Assembly: GCA_017379935.1 (NCBI GenBank) | Contig: JAFNVC010000007.1 | Span: 1-47,670, forward strand | Length of the DNA: 47,670 nt | Direction: 5' to 3' | From: Clostridia bacterium | GTDB lineage: Bacteria > Bacillota > Clostridia > Oscillospirales > Acutalibacteraceae | Part shown: piece by piece, positions 1-8,419 of the stretch | How positions within the stretch are numbered: the stretch's first letter is position 1 | How the letters are laid out: each line of letters starts with the position of its first letter | Made by a program: the position numbers and the translations under genes | Notes under the pieces: generated by a model | Told to the model about the DNA's origin: nothing | What the model saw: only the letters and a program-made list of their open reading frames with translations | Database searches by the model: none

Positions 1-1
1 A

Positions 2-613
2 GGTATCTCTGTTGAATCCATTGCGCTTAATCCGATTACCCTCACAGAAGAGGATATGAAGAAAATCAATCAGATGGAAGATGCCGCAACAATGGGCTCA
101 AATCCGTTTATGATGGCAGGCAGAATGACTGATGCAAGAGCGAATGCAATGGAAGCAGCTGCCGCAAACGAAAACGGAGCAATGATGGGCTTCATGGGAA
201 TGAATATGGCAATGGGTGCCGGTGGCGGCGGATTTGACCCCGCGGCAATGTACCAGGCAGGAATGCAGCAGCAACAGCAGATGGCTCAGCAGCAGGCAGC
301 ACCCGTAACACCTGCACAGCCGGCTCCCGCGGAACCCGCGCAGGGCGGTTGGAAATGCGCTTGCGGAGCAACAGCAAACGGCAAATTCTGTCCCGAATGC
401 GGTTCACCCAAGCCTGCAGAAGCAGAAGGCTGGACATGTAGCTGCGGTGCAGTGAATAAGGGCAAATTCTGCCAGAACTGCGGCTCACCGAAGCCGGCAG
501 GTGCACCGCTTTATCAGTGCGACAAATGCGGCTGGACGCCTGAGGATCCTCACAATCCACCGAAGTTCTGCCCCGAATGCGGTGATAAATTCGATGAAAA
601 TGACAAGAAATAA
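2..613 (+). CDS. C-terminal part of SPFH-domain protein with zinc ribbons (YdjI-like), cut by window edge
   Basis: The reading frame is open to the left edge, so the ATG at 56 is internal and the N-terminal SPFH domain lies outside the window. The visible part starts with a short stretch typical of the end of SPFH/virion-core-like proteins, then a Met/Ala/Gly/Gln-rich linker, then three small zinc-ribbon modules in the last 75 residues (CACG...CPEC, CSCG...CQNC, CDKC...CPEC). In Bacillus the homologous YdjI belongs to the pspA-ydjG-ydjH-ydjI membrane-stress operon, where these proteins act at the membrane. Here it is followed after 15 bases by a YdjG-like gene and then a YdjH-like gene, the same set in a different order. 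The family call rests mainly on the neighbours and the ribbon tail. Confidence 0.75.
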   Translation, partial: GISVESIALNPITLTEEDMKKINQMEDAATMGSNPFMMAGRMTDARANAMEAAAANENGAMMGFMGMNMAMGAGGGGFDPAAMYQAGMQQQQQMAQQQAAPVTPAQPAPAEPAQGGWKCACGATANGKFCPECGSPKPAEAEGWTCSCGAVNKGKFCQNCGSPKPAGAPLYQCDKCGWTPEDPHNPPKFCPECGDKFDENDKK

Positions 614-628
614 AAATAGAGGTGTAAT

Positions 629-1714
629 ATGAATTCTACTATTGAATATAAATGTCCCTCTTGCGGAGGTGCAATAGAATTCAATGCCTCTGCTCAAAAT
701 ATGAAATGTCCGTATTGCGATAGTGAGTTTGATGTTGATGTACTCAAAGCCCTTGATGAAGAAGATAAATCTGCACAACCCGATCAAATGGAGTGGGAAA
801 CCTCTGCCGGCGGCTCGTGGAAGGAAGACGAGGCTGAATCAATCAAGGTTTATATCTGCAAATCCTGCGGAGGTGAAATAGTTGCGGATGAATCAACCGC
901 TGCAACCTCCTGCCCCTTCTGCGGCAATCCGGTCGTTATTTCAGGTCAGGTTTCAGGAACACTTAAGCCCGATTTTGTGATTCCGTTCAAGCTTACCAAG
1001 CAACAGGCAAAGGAAGCCCTCAGAAAGCATCTCACGGGCAAAAAATTTCTGCCCAAAACCTTTAAGGATGAAAATCGTATTGACGAAATTAAGGGTGTTT
1101 ACGTCCCGTTCTGGCTTTTTGATGCCGAAGCAAATGCACAGATAAATTATAAGGCAACAAGGGTCAGACACTGGAGTGACACAAAATTCAATTACACAAA
1201 GGTGAGCACCTACAGAGTGCGCCGCGGCGGGTCAGTCGGTTACCGTCACGTCCCCGTAGACGGCTCAACAAAAATGGCAGATGATCTTATGGAATCCATC
1301 GAGCCTTATGATTTCAATGACGCCGTTGATTTTCAGACAGCGTACCTTGCAGGCTATCTTGCAGATAAATATGACGTTACACCTGAACTAAGCATTGAAC
1401 GCGCTAACGACAGAATCAAAAAAAGCACGGAGGATCTTTTTGCATCAACAGTAACAGGTTACAGCAGCGTGGTTACCGAAAGCAGTTCTGTTCAGCTTAC
1501 AAACGGCACAGCAAAATATGCACTTTATCCCGTATGGCTTCTCAACACAAGCTGGGACGGTAAAAAATACACCTTCGCAATGAACGGACAAACAGGAAAG
1601 TTTGTAGGTGACCTCCCCGTAGATAAAAAGGCTTTCTGGACGAGTGTTCTCGGCTGGGGTGCAGGTATTAGTGCTGTTGTGTACGGTCTTATGTGGCTGT
1701 TCACACAGTTTTAA
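629..1714 (+). CDS. TFIIB-type zinc-ribbon membrane protein (YdjG-like)
   Basis: The 361-residue protein begins with two zinc ribbons: C9/C12 with C27/C30 (YKCPSCGG...MKCPYC) and C77/C80 with C95/C98 (YICKSCGG...TSCPFCG). A large soluble middle domain follows, and one hydrophobic segment near residues 337-358 ends the chain (GWGAGISAVVYGLMWLF), so it is probably tail-anchored. This order matches Bacillus YdjG, a partner of PspA and YdjH in membrane-stress response. The start is the ATG at 629, preceded by AGAGGTG. It sits 15 bases after the SPFH gene and 12 bases before the TPM gene, clearly one operon. Confidence 0.82.
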   Translation: MNSTIEYKCPSCGGAIEFNASAQNMKCPYCDSEFDVDVLKALDEEDKSAQPDQMEWETSAGGSWKEDEAESIKVYICKSCGGEIVADESTAATSCPFCGNPVVISGQVSGTLKPDFVIPFKLTKQQAKEALRKHLTGKKFLPKTFKDENRIDEIKGVYVPFWLFDAEANAQINYKATRVRHWSDTKFNYTKVSTYRVRRGGSVGYRHVPVDGSTKMADDLMESIEPYDFNDAVDFQTAYLAGYLADKYDVTPELSIERANDRIKKSTEDLFASTVTGYSSVVTESSSVQLTNGTAKYALYPVWLLNTSWDGKKYTFAMNGQTGKFVGDLPVDKKAFWTSVLGWGAGISAVVYGLMWLFTQF

Positions 1715-1726
1715 GGAGGGTGCGCT

Positions 1727-2626
1727 ATGATTAAGAAAATAACTTATGTAACGCTTTCAATCTTTATGTGCCTTGCACTGACCGTCAGTTCCTACGCCTT
1801 TTATGAGGGTGAAATACTCCCCCGAGTAATTGATGATGCTGATCTGCTTATGGGCACTGAAGAAATGCATCTGCTTGCCAAATTGGACGAAATCGCTGAT
1901 ACAGAACAGTTTGACGTAATTATCGCAACCGTTGACACACTCGAAGGCAAAACACCGCAGGAATATGCAGACGACCTTTACGATTACAACGATTTCGGTT
2001 TAGGTGATAAAAAGGACGGAATTCTGCTTCTTGTAAGTATGGAGAACCGCGACGTTTATATTTCGACAACAGGCAGCGGAATATTCTTTTTCGGTGACGG
2101 TATATGGGACGAAAGTATTCTCAACCGTATTCTCCCCTACCTTTCGGACGGAAAATACTTTGAAGCCTTTGAGCTATACGCTTCCCTTTGCGAGGTGCAC
2201 ATTAACCCCGAGCTGTATGACAAAATGCAGGATGATTACGGATACGGCTATGATGATTCATCAGATTATGATTATGATTATGACTATTACTATGATTACA
2301 ATCAAAGTTACAGTCCAAGCAAAAATTTCGATTTCATCGGAATGATACCAGTTTCTCTTGCTATCGGTATGGTTATTTCTGTTCTTATTATGTTAAGCTT
2401 CAGAAGCAAGCTTAAATCCGTAAGAAGCAAGCCAAACGCTCATGACTATCAAGTTCCGGACAGTATGAGAATAACACATCAGAGCGATATGTACCTTTAC
2501 AGTCACGTTACAAAGACACCAAGACAGACTCAGAACACAGGCGCACGAGGCGGCGGAATTCACGGTGGCGGTGTTCACGTCGGCTCATCGGGCAGAAGCC
2601 ACGGTGGCGGTGGAGCCAGATTTTAA
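1727..2626 (+). CDS. TPM-domain membrane protein (YdjH-like)
   Basis: A signal sequence (residues 1-24) is followed by a TPM domain (about 30-150, including the segment DGILLLVSMENRDVYIST), a run very rich in Asp and Tyr (about 165-195), one transmembrane helix (about 204-225) and a basic linker ending in a Gly/His-rich tail (GGGIHGGGVHVG, then SHGGGGARF). TPM proteins face outside the membrane, and this layout matches Bacillus YdjH. Glycine-rich tails are common in the family. The start has an AAGGAGG site just upstream. It is the last gene of the operon, followed at once by a strong terminator. Confidence 0.85.
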   Translation: MIKKITYVTLSIFMCLALTVSSYAFYEGEILPRVIDDADLLMGTEEMHLLAKLDEIADTEQFDVIIATVDTLEGKTPQEYADDLYDYNDFGLGDKKDGILLLVSMENRDVYISTTGSGIFFFGDGIWDESILNRILPYLSDGKYFEAFELYASLCEVHINPELYDKMQDDYGYGYDDSSDYDYDYDYYYDYNQSYSPSKNFDFIGMIPVSLAIGMVISVLIMLSFRSKLKSVRSKPNAHDYQVPDSMRITHQSDMYLYSHVTKTPRQTQNTGARGGGIHGGGVHVGSSGRSHGGGGARF

Positions 2627-2631
2627 TTAAC

Positions 2632-2674
2632 AAAAACAACCGTTCCCTTCTTTTCAGGGAACGGTTGTTTTTTG
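2632..2674 (+). terminator. Bidirectional terminator after the ydj-like operon
   Basis: A 12-bp perfect stem, 2636-2647 (ACAACCGTTCCC) with 2657-2668, has a 9-base loop, flanking A-tract and T-tract. It ends the plus-strand operon and can also end the minus-strand gene that stops at 2683. Confidence 0.9.
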
Positions 2675-2682
2675 TCGTACTT

Positions 2683-3117
2683 TTATAGATAAGATCTTAT
2701 ATCAACTGCAAGCCGCTCTTCAAGGCTGATGAGGCGTTTTGCAATATCCTTTGACTGCTCATCCGCCGCCTTGTATTGATTAAGATAACGGCTCAGGGAC
2801 TTTACACCCATATTACAGCCATCTGTCATAAGGTCAGCGATTGTGGCATCAGAGCAATCCATCAAAAGCTTCGCGTTGGTTTTCATCCAGGACATACCCT
2901 TGGTAACAGGATTGGGATCCTTTCCTTCATCGTCATAGCATTCGAGAAGAGACTGAATCTCCTTATCCAGTCTGATATGACCGATTTTACAATTTTCAAG
3001 ATAAGCTTTAAAAATATCTGCTTCTACCTTTTCATAAACATCATTAATGGAATCAATGCCCATTTTAACACCTGCATCACATTCTCGCAGAAGTCTTATA
3101 GTATCCTGTTCAATCAT
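2683..3117 (-). CDS. Small all-helical protein, possible four-helix bundle
   Basis: The 144-residue protein has no signal or membrane segment and consists almost wholly of predicted amphipathic helices. It opens with a helix like those of DUF2383/PA2169-type ferritin-like bundles (DTIRLLRECDAGVKMGIDSI), followed by acidic helices with spaced Glu, Asp and His. I do not recognise the family securely and assign no function; metal binding would be speculation. It lies 46 bases downstream of the ADP-ribosylglycohydrolase on the same strand with no terminator between, so the two are probably co-transcribed. An AAAGGAAAGG site precedes the ATG. Confidence 0.6.
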   Translation of the reverse strand: MIEQDTIRLLRECDAGVKMGIDSINDVYEKVEADIFKAYLENCKIGHIRLDKEIQSLLECYDDEGKDPNPVTKGMSWMKTNAKLLMDCSDATIADLMTDGCNMGVKSLSRYLNQYKAADEQSKDIAKRLISLEERLAVDIRSYL

Positions 3118-3163
3118 CAGAAATCATCCTTTCCTTTAAATAGGATAACCTCTGAATGACAAA

Positions 3164-4510
3164 TTATTCATACAAAACATGCTTCATAGTGGCTTTTGCA
3201 CATTCTGAAACAGACACCGTGCCTACACCAAGGATTGAGGTATGAAGCGTATCATTGACAGGCTTACTCCATTCTTCGGGAATCGCATTTGCACCCAAGC
3301 ACATTCCGATGATTGAGCCGACTGTTGCTCCGTTACAATCTGTATCAAATGCAGACTGCACGGCAAGGCAGAGCGATTTGCCAAAATCACCCTCACCGTA
3401 AAGAAGAGCTCCTGCAACAATTATTGCATTTGAAAGAGTGTGACACCAGCCGTGACCGTCATATTCATCATAAGAAGAATGAAGCTTTTTGAAAAAGTCA
3501 TAATAGGTAACGCCGTTTTCGTAATCCTTTATAACATTGATAATTTCCTCGTATAGTCTGGAGGTTGAAGGAATTTGTGCTAATCCACCGAGTATTATAT
3601 CCTTGATATTATCAGTTACGGCAGCGCAGGCAATCATAGCAGAAGCAAACATCTCGCCGTAAATTCCGTTTTTGATATGAGAAATCGAAGCGTCTCTGAA
3701 TGCCATTTCTGCGGCAAGCTCGGGATTGCCGGGATTGATGTAGCCGAAATAGTCGCCACGGATTTGTGCGCCTATCCACTCGCGGAACGGATTTTTATAA
3801 ACAGCGGAATACGGTGGCTCATAGCCTTCGAGGAAATTACGGTATGCAACATATTCCGCAGTAAAATACGCAGTTTTAGGCTGATATCTTAACCACGCAT
3901 CAGCAACATTCTCAGCGGTGAAATCCCTGCCGTATTTTTCAATTATAAGCTGTGCGAGAGTAACATAATTTGTATCGTCATCAACCGGCATTCCATCAAC
4001 CGTATCGGCATAGCATTTATCGCGAAGTCCGAATTTATAGGTATCAATCATTTCCTGAGTGATGTCGGTTGAGAGGATGTATCTGTGCATAGGGTAATTG
4101 TCAGATTGCTTCAAAAGCGGAGTGAATTCATCCGTGCGAATACCTTCAACAGGCTTACCAAGAAGACAGCCGATTATCCTGCCGAGCCATGCTCCGTGTA
4201 TTTTATCAGAAAGGGTTTCGCAGTCGGGCCTTTGATTTTTGAATATATAAGGTTTTCTTAATTTTTTAATTTCATCCAATTCGGACGGTTCATTGTATTT
4301 ATAATCCGATTTCTGTGGAAGTGACAGTACAAGCTCATTGAGCGCATCAGCGATTTTTTCTTTAATATCACAGTTCGGCATTTTCGCAACACTTTTAAAC
4401 AGGGATTCATATTTTTCTATATCAATACCCTCATCAAGTGACTGGTGATATTCAACCATAAGGTTATCAAGGTAAAGATTGTCCTTGTATTTTTTCTGTA
4501 TCATTTTCAT
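3164..4510 (-). CDS. ADP-ribosylglycohydrolase family protein
   Basis: The protein belongs to the all-helical ADP-ribosyl-glycohydrolase family, which hydrolyses ADP-ribose from proteins or small acceptors using two magnesium ions. Visible signatures are HGAWLGRIIGCLLGKPVEG (about 105-123), the metal site DDDTNYVTLAQ, and the second metal site DTDCNGATVGSIIGMCLGA near the C-terminus. The first 100 residues form a helical extension before the domain. I place the start at the ATG at 4510, just after a GGAGGTG site; an upstream in-frame extension reads as hydrophobic 5' UTR translation. A housekeeping-type promoter lies at 4539-4566. The substrate cannot be told from sequence. Confidence 0.88.
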   Translation of the reverse strand: MKMIQKKYKDNLYLDNLMVEYHQSLDEGIDIEKYESLFKSVAKMPNCDIKEKIADALNELVLSLPQKSDYKYNEPSELDEIKKLRKPYIFKNQRPDCETLSDKIHGAWLGRIIGCLLGKPVEGIRTDEFTPLLKQSDNYPMHRYILSTDITQEMIDTYKFGLRDKCYADTVDGMPVDDDTNYVTLAQLIIEKYGRDFTAENVADAWLRYQPKTAYFTAEYVAYRNFLEGYEPPYSAVYKNPFREWIGAQIRGDYFGYINPGNPELAAEMAFRDASISHIKNGIYGEMFASAMIACAAVTDNIKDIILGGLAQIPSTSRLYEEIINVIKDYENGVTYYDFFKKLHSSYDEYDGHGWCHTLSNAIIVAGALLYGEGDFGKSLCLAVQSAFDTDCNGATVGSIIGMCLGANAIPEEWSKPVNDTLHTSILGVGTVSVSECAKATMKHVLYE

Positions 4511-4538
4511 AGGAGCACCTCCGAAGCTTACTATTATA

Positions 4539-4566
4539 ATTATAACAGAATAGCTATGTATTTCAA
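4539..4566 (-). promoter_or_regulatory. Promoter of the ADP-ribosylglycohydrolase gene
   Basis: Read on the minus strand: -35 TTGAAA (4561-4566), a 16-bp spacer and -10 TATAAT (4539-4544), about 30 bases upstream of the start codon. Confidence 0.7.
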
Positions 4567-4583
4567 CATAAATCAGAAAAAAG

Positions 4584-4622
4584 GACAAAAAACACCCATC
4601 GATTATGTAAAAACCGATGGGT
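4584..4622 (-). terminator. Terminator of the esterase-EEP operon
   Basis: Minus strand: an 8-bp stem, ACCCATCG with CGATGGGT (4594-4601 with 4615-4622), is followed by GTTTTTTGTCC. It lies directly after the EEP gene. Confidence 0.8.
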
Positions 4623-4630
4623 ATGATTTA

Positions 4631-5539
4631 TCAGCCGTTGAACATTGTCATTTCAACAATAACGGGGAAATGATCTGAAGGATACATTCTGTTGAAGCGT
4701 GATTTATCGATTGTGCTTGACTTTACGCTCTTTACATATCCGTTGACAAAAATGTGGTCAATGGGATTGATTGCAAAACGGATAAGCTTGTATCCGTTAT
4801 ATGTCGCGCCGAGATCGTAATCATCGGCAAGATATTTTGTGTTGCTGAAGCCGCAGGAAAGAAGATTATCATAGTGCTCAACTGTTTCATTGAAGTTGAA
4901 ATCACCTGTCAGCACAACGGGAATATCGGGTGCGATTTCGGCAATCTTTGAAGAAATCAGAGCAACTGATTCCGCCTGAGCAACATCACTGACATGGTCA
5001 AAATGAGTATTGAAATGAGCATACACAAAGCCTGTTGCTTTATCCTTCAGAACAGCATATGTGCAGATTCGGTAGCAGGCTGAATCCCAGTCCCTTGAAG
5101 GAACATCCGGAGTTTTTGAAAGCCAGAAATCACCTGAATCAACAAGCTCATATTTGTCTTTTTTATAAAAGATATTGTTAGACTCGCCTTCCGAAATACC
5201 GTCATCACGGTAAGTACCGACATTTGCATAATCGGTGAGTGTTGCGTTCAGAAGACCTACCCAGTTTTTATCAGCCTCCTGAACACCGAGAGAGTCGGGA
5301 GAATATTTCTTGATAAGAGTACAGATTGCATCCTTACGGCTTTCCTGTGAATACTTGCCTTCACCGCTGCACTTAAGATTATATGTCATAACCGTTAAAT
5401 CCTGAGCAAGAATTTCCTGCTTAATCGGGTTAGGATTAACATTAACCAGCGGTGCTGTCGGCTGAGCCGAAGCGGGAGTAAAAATTGCTGTTATTGCTGT
5501 CAAAGCTGATACAATCAGAGATAAAAGACCTTTAAACAT
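4631..5539 (-). CDS. Secreted endonuclease/exonuclease/phosphatase (EEP) family protein
   Basis: A signal peptide (residues 1-25, ending PASA) leads into an EEP domain of the DNase I/sphingomyelinase/inositol-phosphatase fold. Core motifs are present in order: MTYNLKC (Asn54), GVQEAD (Glu88, metal ligand), HFDHVSD, VLTGDFNFN (catalytic Asp-Asn), IDHIFVNG and SDHFPVIVEM (catalytic Asp-His at the C-terminus). The protein should act outside the cell or at the wall on a phosphodiester or phosphomonoester; substrate specificity cannot be read. It lies 19 bases downstream of the secreted esterase gene and has its own AAAGGAT site, so the two form an operon. Confidence 0.88.
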   Translation of the reverse strand: MFKGLLSLIVSALTAITAIFTPASAQPTAPLVNVNPNPIKQEILAQDLTVMTYNLKCSGEGKYSQESRKDAICTLIKKYSPDSLGVQEADKNWVGLLNATLTDYANVGTYRDDGISEGESNNIFYKKDKYELVDSGDFWLSKTPDVPSRDWDSACYRICTYAVLKDKATGFVYAHFNTHFDHVSDVAQAESVALISSKIAEIAPDIPVVLTGDFNFNETVEHYDNLLSCGFSNTKYLADDYDLGATYNGYKLIRFAINPIDHIFVNGYVKSVKSSTIDKSRFNRMYPSDHFPVIVEMTMFNG

Positions 5540-5558
5540 AAGTATTATATCCTTTCAA

Positions 5559-6611
5559 TTATCTAATGCGCAATACACCGAGAATTGCATTGCCGAGAAC
5601 ACGGAAGAAATCGATAATGCCGTCAAAATAAAGCATTCCGTCGGTATTACTTTTACCTTCAAGGTTACCCTTACCCTCACAGGGTGTACCGTCGTAATCA
5701 GACGTAAACTGTGAAAGCCATGAAATCATACCATTGGGATATGTAAGCGTTACACCTTCACCGACACCGTTGACAGTTGTCATATTATGATAATCGCCGT
5801 TTTCTGTTGTAAACATATCGTAGTTGACAGAGAACCATGCGTGGTGCGCACTGCCGCACTTTTTACCGTCAGCATAGCAAACCTTGGTAAGTGTTGAAAA
5901 TCTGCAATCCTCTGAAACATTCGACGCAGACATAAGTCTGTTCCATGTCGGAGTTACTGCAAGATAATAGTTTACAAGAGGATCTCGACGGCTGGATGTA
6001 ATCCAGATCGGAAGATCGGAAAGAAGCTCGGCATACTCTGACGGAACTGACCACGCGGGACAAATCGGAAACGCTGCAGCAAACATTTCGGGATAAGCTA
6101 CACTCATTTTAAGTGTCATCTTACCGCCCATAGAATAACCGCCGATGTAGATACGGGTTGTATCCACATTAGCCTTATTATTTGCAATAAAATCATCAAT
6201 AGCTGCACGCAAAGGTTCAAGCATATCGTTATCCCAGAACTTGCCCTTTTCCTCACGTGAACGGGCTGCAAAAATGAATGCACCGCCCGCAGAATCAAAA
6301 CGAGCCTGGAACTCATCACTAGCCCAATATGCAATTTCACTCTTTTTAACCTGTGTGCCTTCTTCGGCACCGTCACCCATACCGTGAAGCCATACTACAA
6401 GCGGATATTTTGTAGTGTCATTCGCTTTTACGGGTGAAAAATAACGGTAATCAACAGAATAAATTCCTGCAACAGGACCTTCGCCGAATACAAACTGCTC
6501 CTTAAGCGCGTCAAGACCATCATCCATCGACACAGCCGATACTGAAAGCGGGATTGATGCAACAAACAAAATTGCAAGAAGCATCGCGATTATTTTTTTG
6601 CTTGTTTTCAT
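5559..6611 (-). CDS. Secreted alpha/beta-hydrolase esterase (PHB-depolymerase/carboxylesterase-like)
   Basis: A signal peptide (1-26, ending SVSA) is followed by an alpha/beta-hydrolase: oxyanion region PLVVWLHGMGDG (about 70-81), nucleophile elbow GGYSMGGK with Ser160, an Asp in RRDPLVNYY and a candidate His in GSAHHAWF. This is the arrangement of extracellular esterases such as feruloyl or acetyl esterases acting on plant polysaccharides, but the substrate is unknown. The last 25 residues are hydrophobic and aromatic (YFDGIIDFFRVLGNAILGVL) and may hold the enzyme at the membrane. The start is the ATG at 6611 behind AGAGGTG. It is the first gene of a two-gene operon with the EEP protein. Confidence 0.85.
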   Translation of the reverse strand: MKTSKKIIAMLLAILFVASIPLSVSAVSMDDGLDALKEQFVFGEGPVAGIYSVDYRYFSPVKANDTTKYPLVVWLHGMGDGAEEGTQVKKSEIAYWASDEFQARFDSAGGAFIFAARSREEKGKFWDNDMLEPLRAAIDDFIANNKANVDTTRIYIGGYSMGGKMTLKMSVAYPEMFAAAFPICPAWSVPSEYAELLSDLPIWITSSRRDPLVNYYLAVTPTWNRLMSASNVSEDCRFSTLTKVCYADGKKCGSAHHAWFSVNYDMFTTENGDYHNMTTVNGVGEGVTLTYPNGMISWLSQFTSDYDGTPCEGKGNLEGKSNTDGMLYFDGIIDFFRVLGNAILGVLRIR

Positions 6612-6647
6612 AAAAACACCTCTGATTTTCAAAATCACATTAATTGG

Positions 6648-6676
6648 AATATATCACAATATTTCTTAAAAGTCAA
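6648..6676 (-). promoter_or_regulatory. Promoter of the esterase-EEP operon
   Basis: Minus strand: -35 TTGACT (6671-6676), 17-bp spacer, -10 TATATT (6648-6653). The leader then contains GAAAATCAGAGGTG before the ATG. Confidence 0.75.
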
Positions 6677-6759
6677 TTTACACAATTAATAATATGTTAC
6701 ATTATCAGCTTCAAATGTCTTATTATCACCAGGATGCGCTCAGATTATAAAAGTGAGTT

Positions 6760-8403
6760 TTACCTTAATACATATATCGTATTATTTTCATCCTTTACAG
6801 CACCTGAATGAACACATTCAAAGGAATACGCAGAATCAAAAACGTTCCCCGTAACCTCTGCCTCACCAAGATATTCAAGATGAAAATTATGAGTGCCGAG
6901 CTTCGCTTTTTTGAAGGTATTACCTTCTATTACAAGTCTGCCGTGAACGAATTCCCGCGAGCCTTCATCCATAACCTTAGGTGTATATCGTATAGCTGCA
7001 CCGCCGGGACAGGTTTCGGCATAATCACAGTTGATAACCATATTATTTTTAAAAACAATATTTTCGGTATAGCCCGATTCAAACCAGAAATTACAATCGT
7101 CCTCAATAAGAAGCGCAGGTCCCCATAAGGTATCGAACACATTGTTTTCGATAATAACCTCTCCTCTCGTTGTCGCGAGGATCCCTCTGCCTGATGTCGG
7201 ACCGAAGCTGCAGCTTCTGACATAAAGATCAGGTGTCCAGGTTGCATTTTCAACAACATCCTTACCTGCAATTAAGGAATCGGGAATTTCTCTGTCAAGA
7301 ACAAGGCGTATATCGGTATCGTTCAGTTTTTCATAGCTGATAACCGTTGCACTCGCATAAGGTATGAGTGTATCCCAACGGATAAAGTCCAGCACATCCC
7401 CCTCCTGAAAAGCCTGAAAGCCCCAGCTTTCGGCATGGCAGAAACGTACAACCAGAGCATTATTCATCTCATCACTTTCAACTACTCTCAGATGTGTACC
7501 GTGAACATTTATATAATCATCATGTGCTCCGTTCGCCTTGCAGGAATCAATAATCAACTTTCCCCTGCAGCCTGAAAACTGAAAGAAATCAGCAGTGCTT
7601 GCAATCGTTCTGCCATCCCTCGGGGAAAAATCACAATTACGATAGGTTACATTTTCGCAAAACTGCGAAACCATACCAAGCCCGTGCATAAACATTATTC
7701 TGTTATTTTCAAAAAGAATGTTCTTACAGCGATTGAACAGACTTCCTGTCTGATCTCGGATGATATTTCTGGTCTGGACGATTTCGTTTTCTGCGAAGCT
7801 GATCTGCGGATTTTTAAACACAACCTTCAGCGTATTTTCATCAATCTCTTCAACAACTTCAAAGGCAAGGTCTTCCCTTCTGAAATCGCGGCATTGTCTT
7901 GTCAAAGGAGAATAAACCTTGACATAACGTCGGTCTCCTATATAACTGTCTTCCCAATAGGGTTTGCCGTTTTTGTCAGGCTCACCCTGCCATATCAGCT
8001 CGTTATTTTCAACTCTGTGAAGACACTCTTCATTGATTTTAATCGTATAAGCACCGTCATCAAATCCAATAAAAGTGAATTCTGACATAGTCGGACAAGC
8101 ATAATCGACAGTAAGATTTTTTACGGTTATATTCTCGCATCCTTCAAATACGAACGGCGTCATTTTGCCGTAAATCATTATTGTTGCGCCGTTGCCGTCG
8201 ATTGTTATATTCATCTTACCGTCAAGGTAAATTGCAGCATTGCGCCTACCGTCCGGATTCTCGTGCTTTTTAGCAGTATTTGTACAGAAAAACCCTTCAA
8301 GAAAAAACGAATCATCCTGACGAACGTGATAAACTCTGCCTTTTTCAAGAATGATGGTCTGGCCGTCGGCTGCATTCAAAAATAAATTACTTAATTCGTT
8401 CAT
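6760..8403 (-). CDS. Right-handed beta-helix protein, GH110-like (alpha-1,3-galactosidase family)
   Basis: The 547-residue protein is built from parallel beta-helix repeats (runs such as ITIDGNGATI, FEGCENITVKNLTVDY, ILFENNRIMF, VTYRNCDFSP, IIENNVFDTLWG). The segments FEGCENITVKNLTVDY, ADFFQFSGCRG and GAHDDYINVHGTHLR resemble GH110 enzymes, which remove alpha-1,3-linked galactose such as the blood-group B epitope. There is no signal peptide, so it would act on imported oligosaccharides. It starts 16 bases after the PHP hydrolase stop and shares its transcript. The beta-helix is certain; the GH110 assignment is inference from remembered motifs, and another beta-helix glycosidase or lyase remains possible. 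Confidence 0.7.
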   Translation of the reverse strand: MNELSNLFLNAADGQTIILEKGRVYHVRQDDSFFLEGFFCTNTAKKHENPDGRRNAAIYLDGKMNITIDGNGATIMIYGKMTPFVFEGCENITVKNLTVDYACPTMSEFTFIGFDDGAYTIKINEECLHRVENNELIWQGEPDKNGKPYWEDSYIGDRRYVKVYSPLTRQCRDFRREDLAFEVVEEIDENTLKVVFKNPQISFAENEIVQTRNIIRDQTGSLFNRCKNILFENNRIMFMHGLGMVSQFCENVTYRNCDFSPRDGRTIASTADFFQFSGCRGKLIIDSCKANGAHDDYINVHGTHLRVVESDEMNNALVVRFCHAESWGFQAFQEGDVLDFIRWDTLIPYASATVISYEKLNDTDIRLVLDREIPDSLIAGKDVVENATWTPDLYVRSCSFGPTSGRGILATTRGEVIIENNVFDTLWGPALLIEDDCNFWFESGYTENIVFKNNMVINCDYAETCPGGAAIRYTPKVMDEGSREFVHGRLVIEGNTFKKAKLGTHNFHLEYLGEAEVTGNVFDSAYSFECVHSGAVKDENNTIYVLR

Positions 8404-8419
8404 CTGTCTCGCCTTCTGA

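Noticed and set aside
2530-2620. GGCGG-type short repeats at the end of the TPM gene as a repeat element
   Set aside because: They encode the family's usual Gly/His-rich tail.
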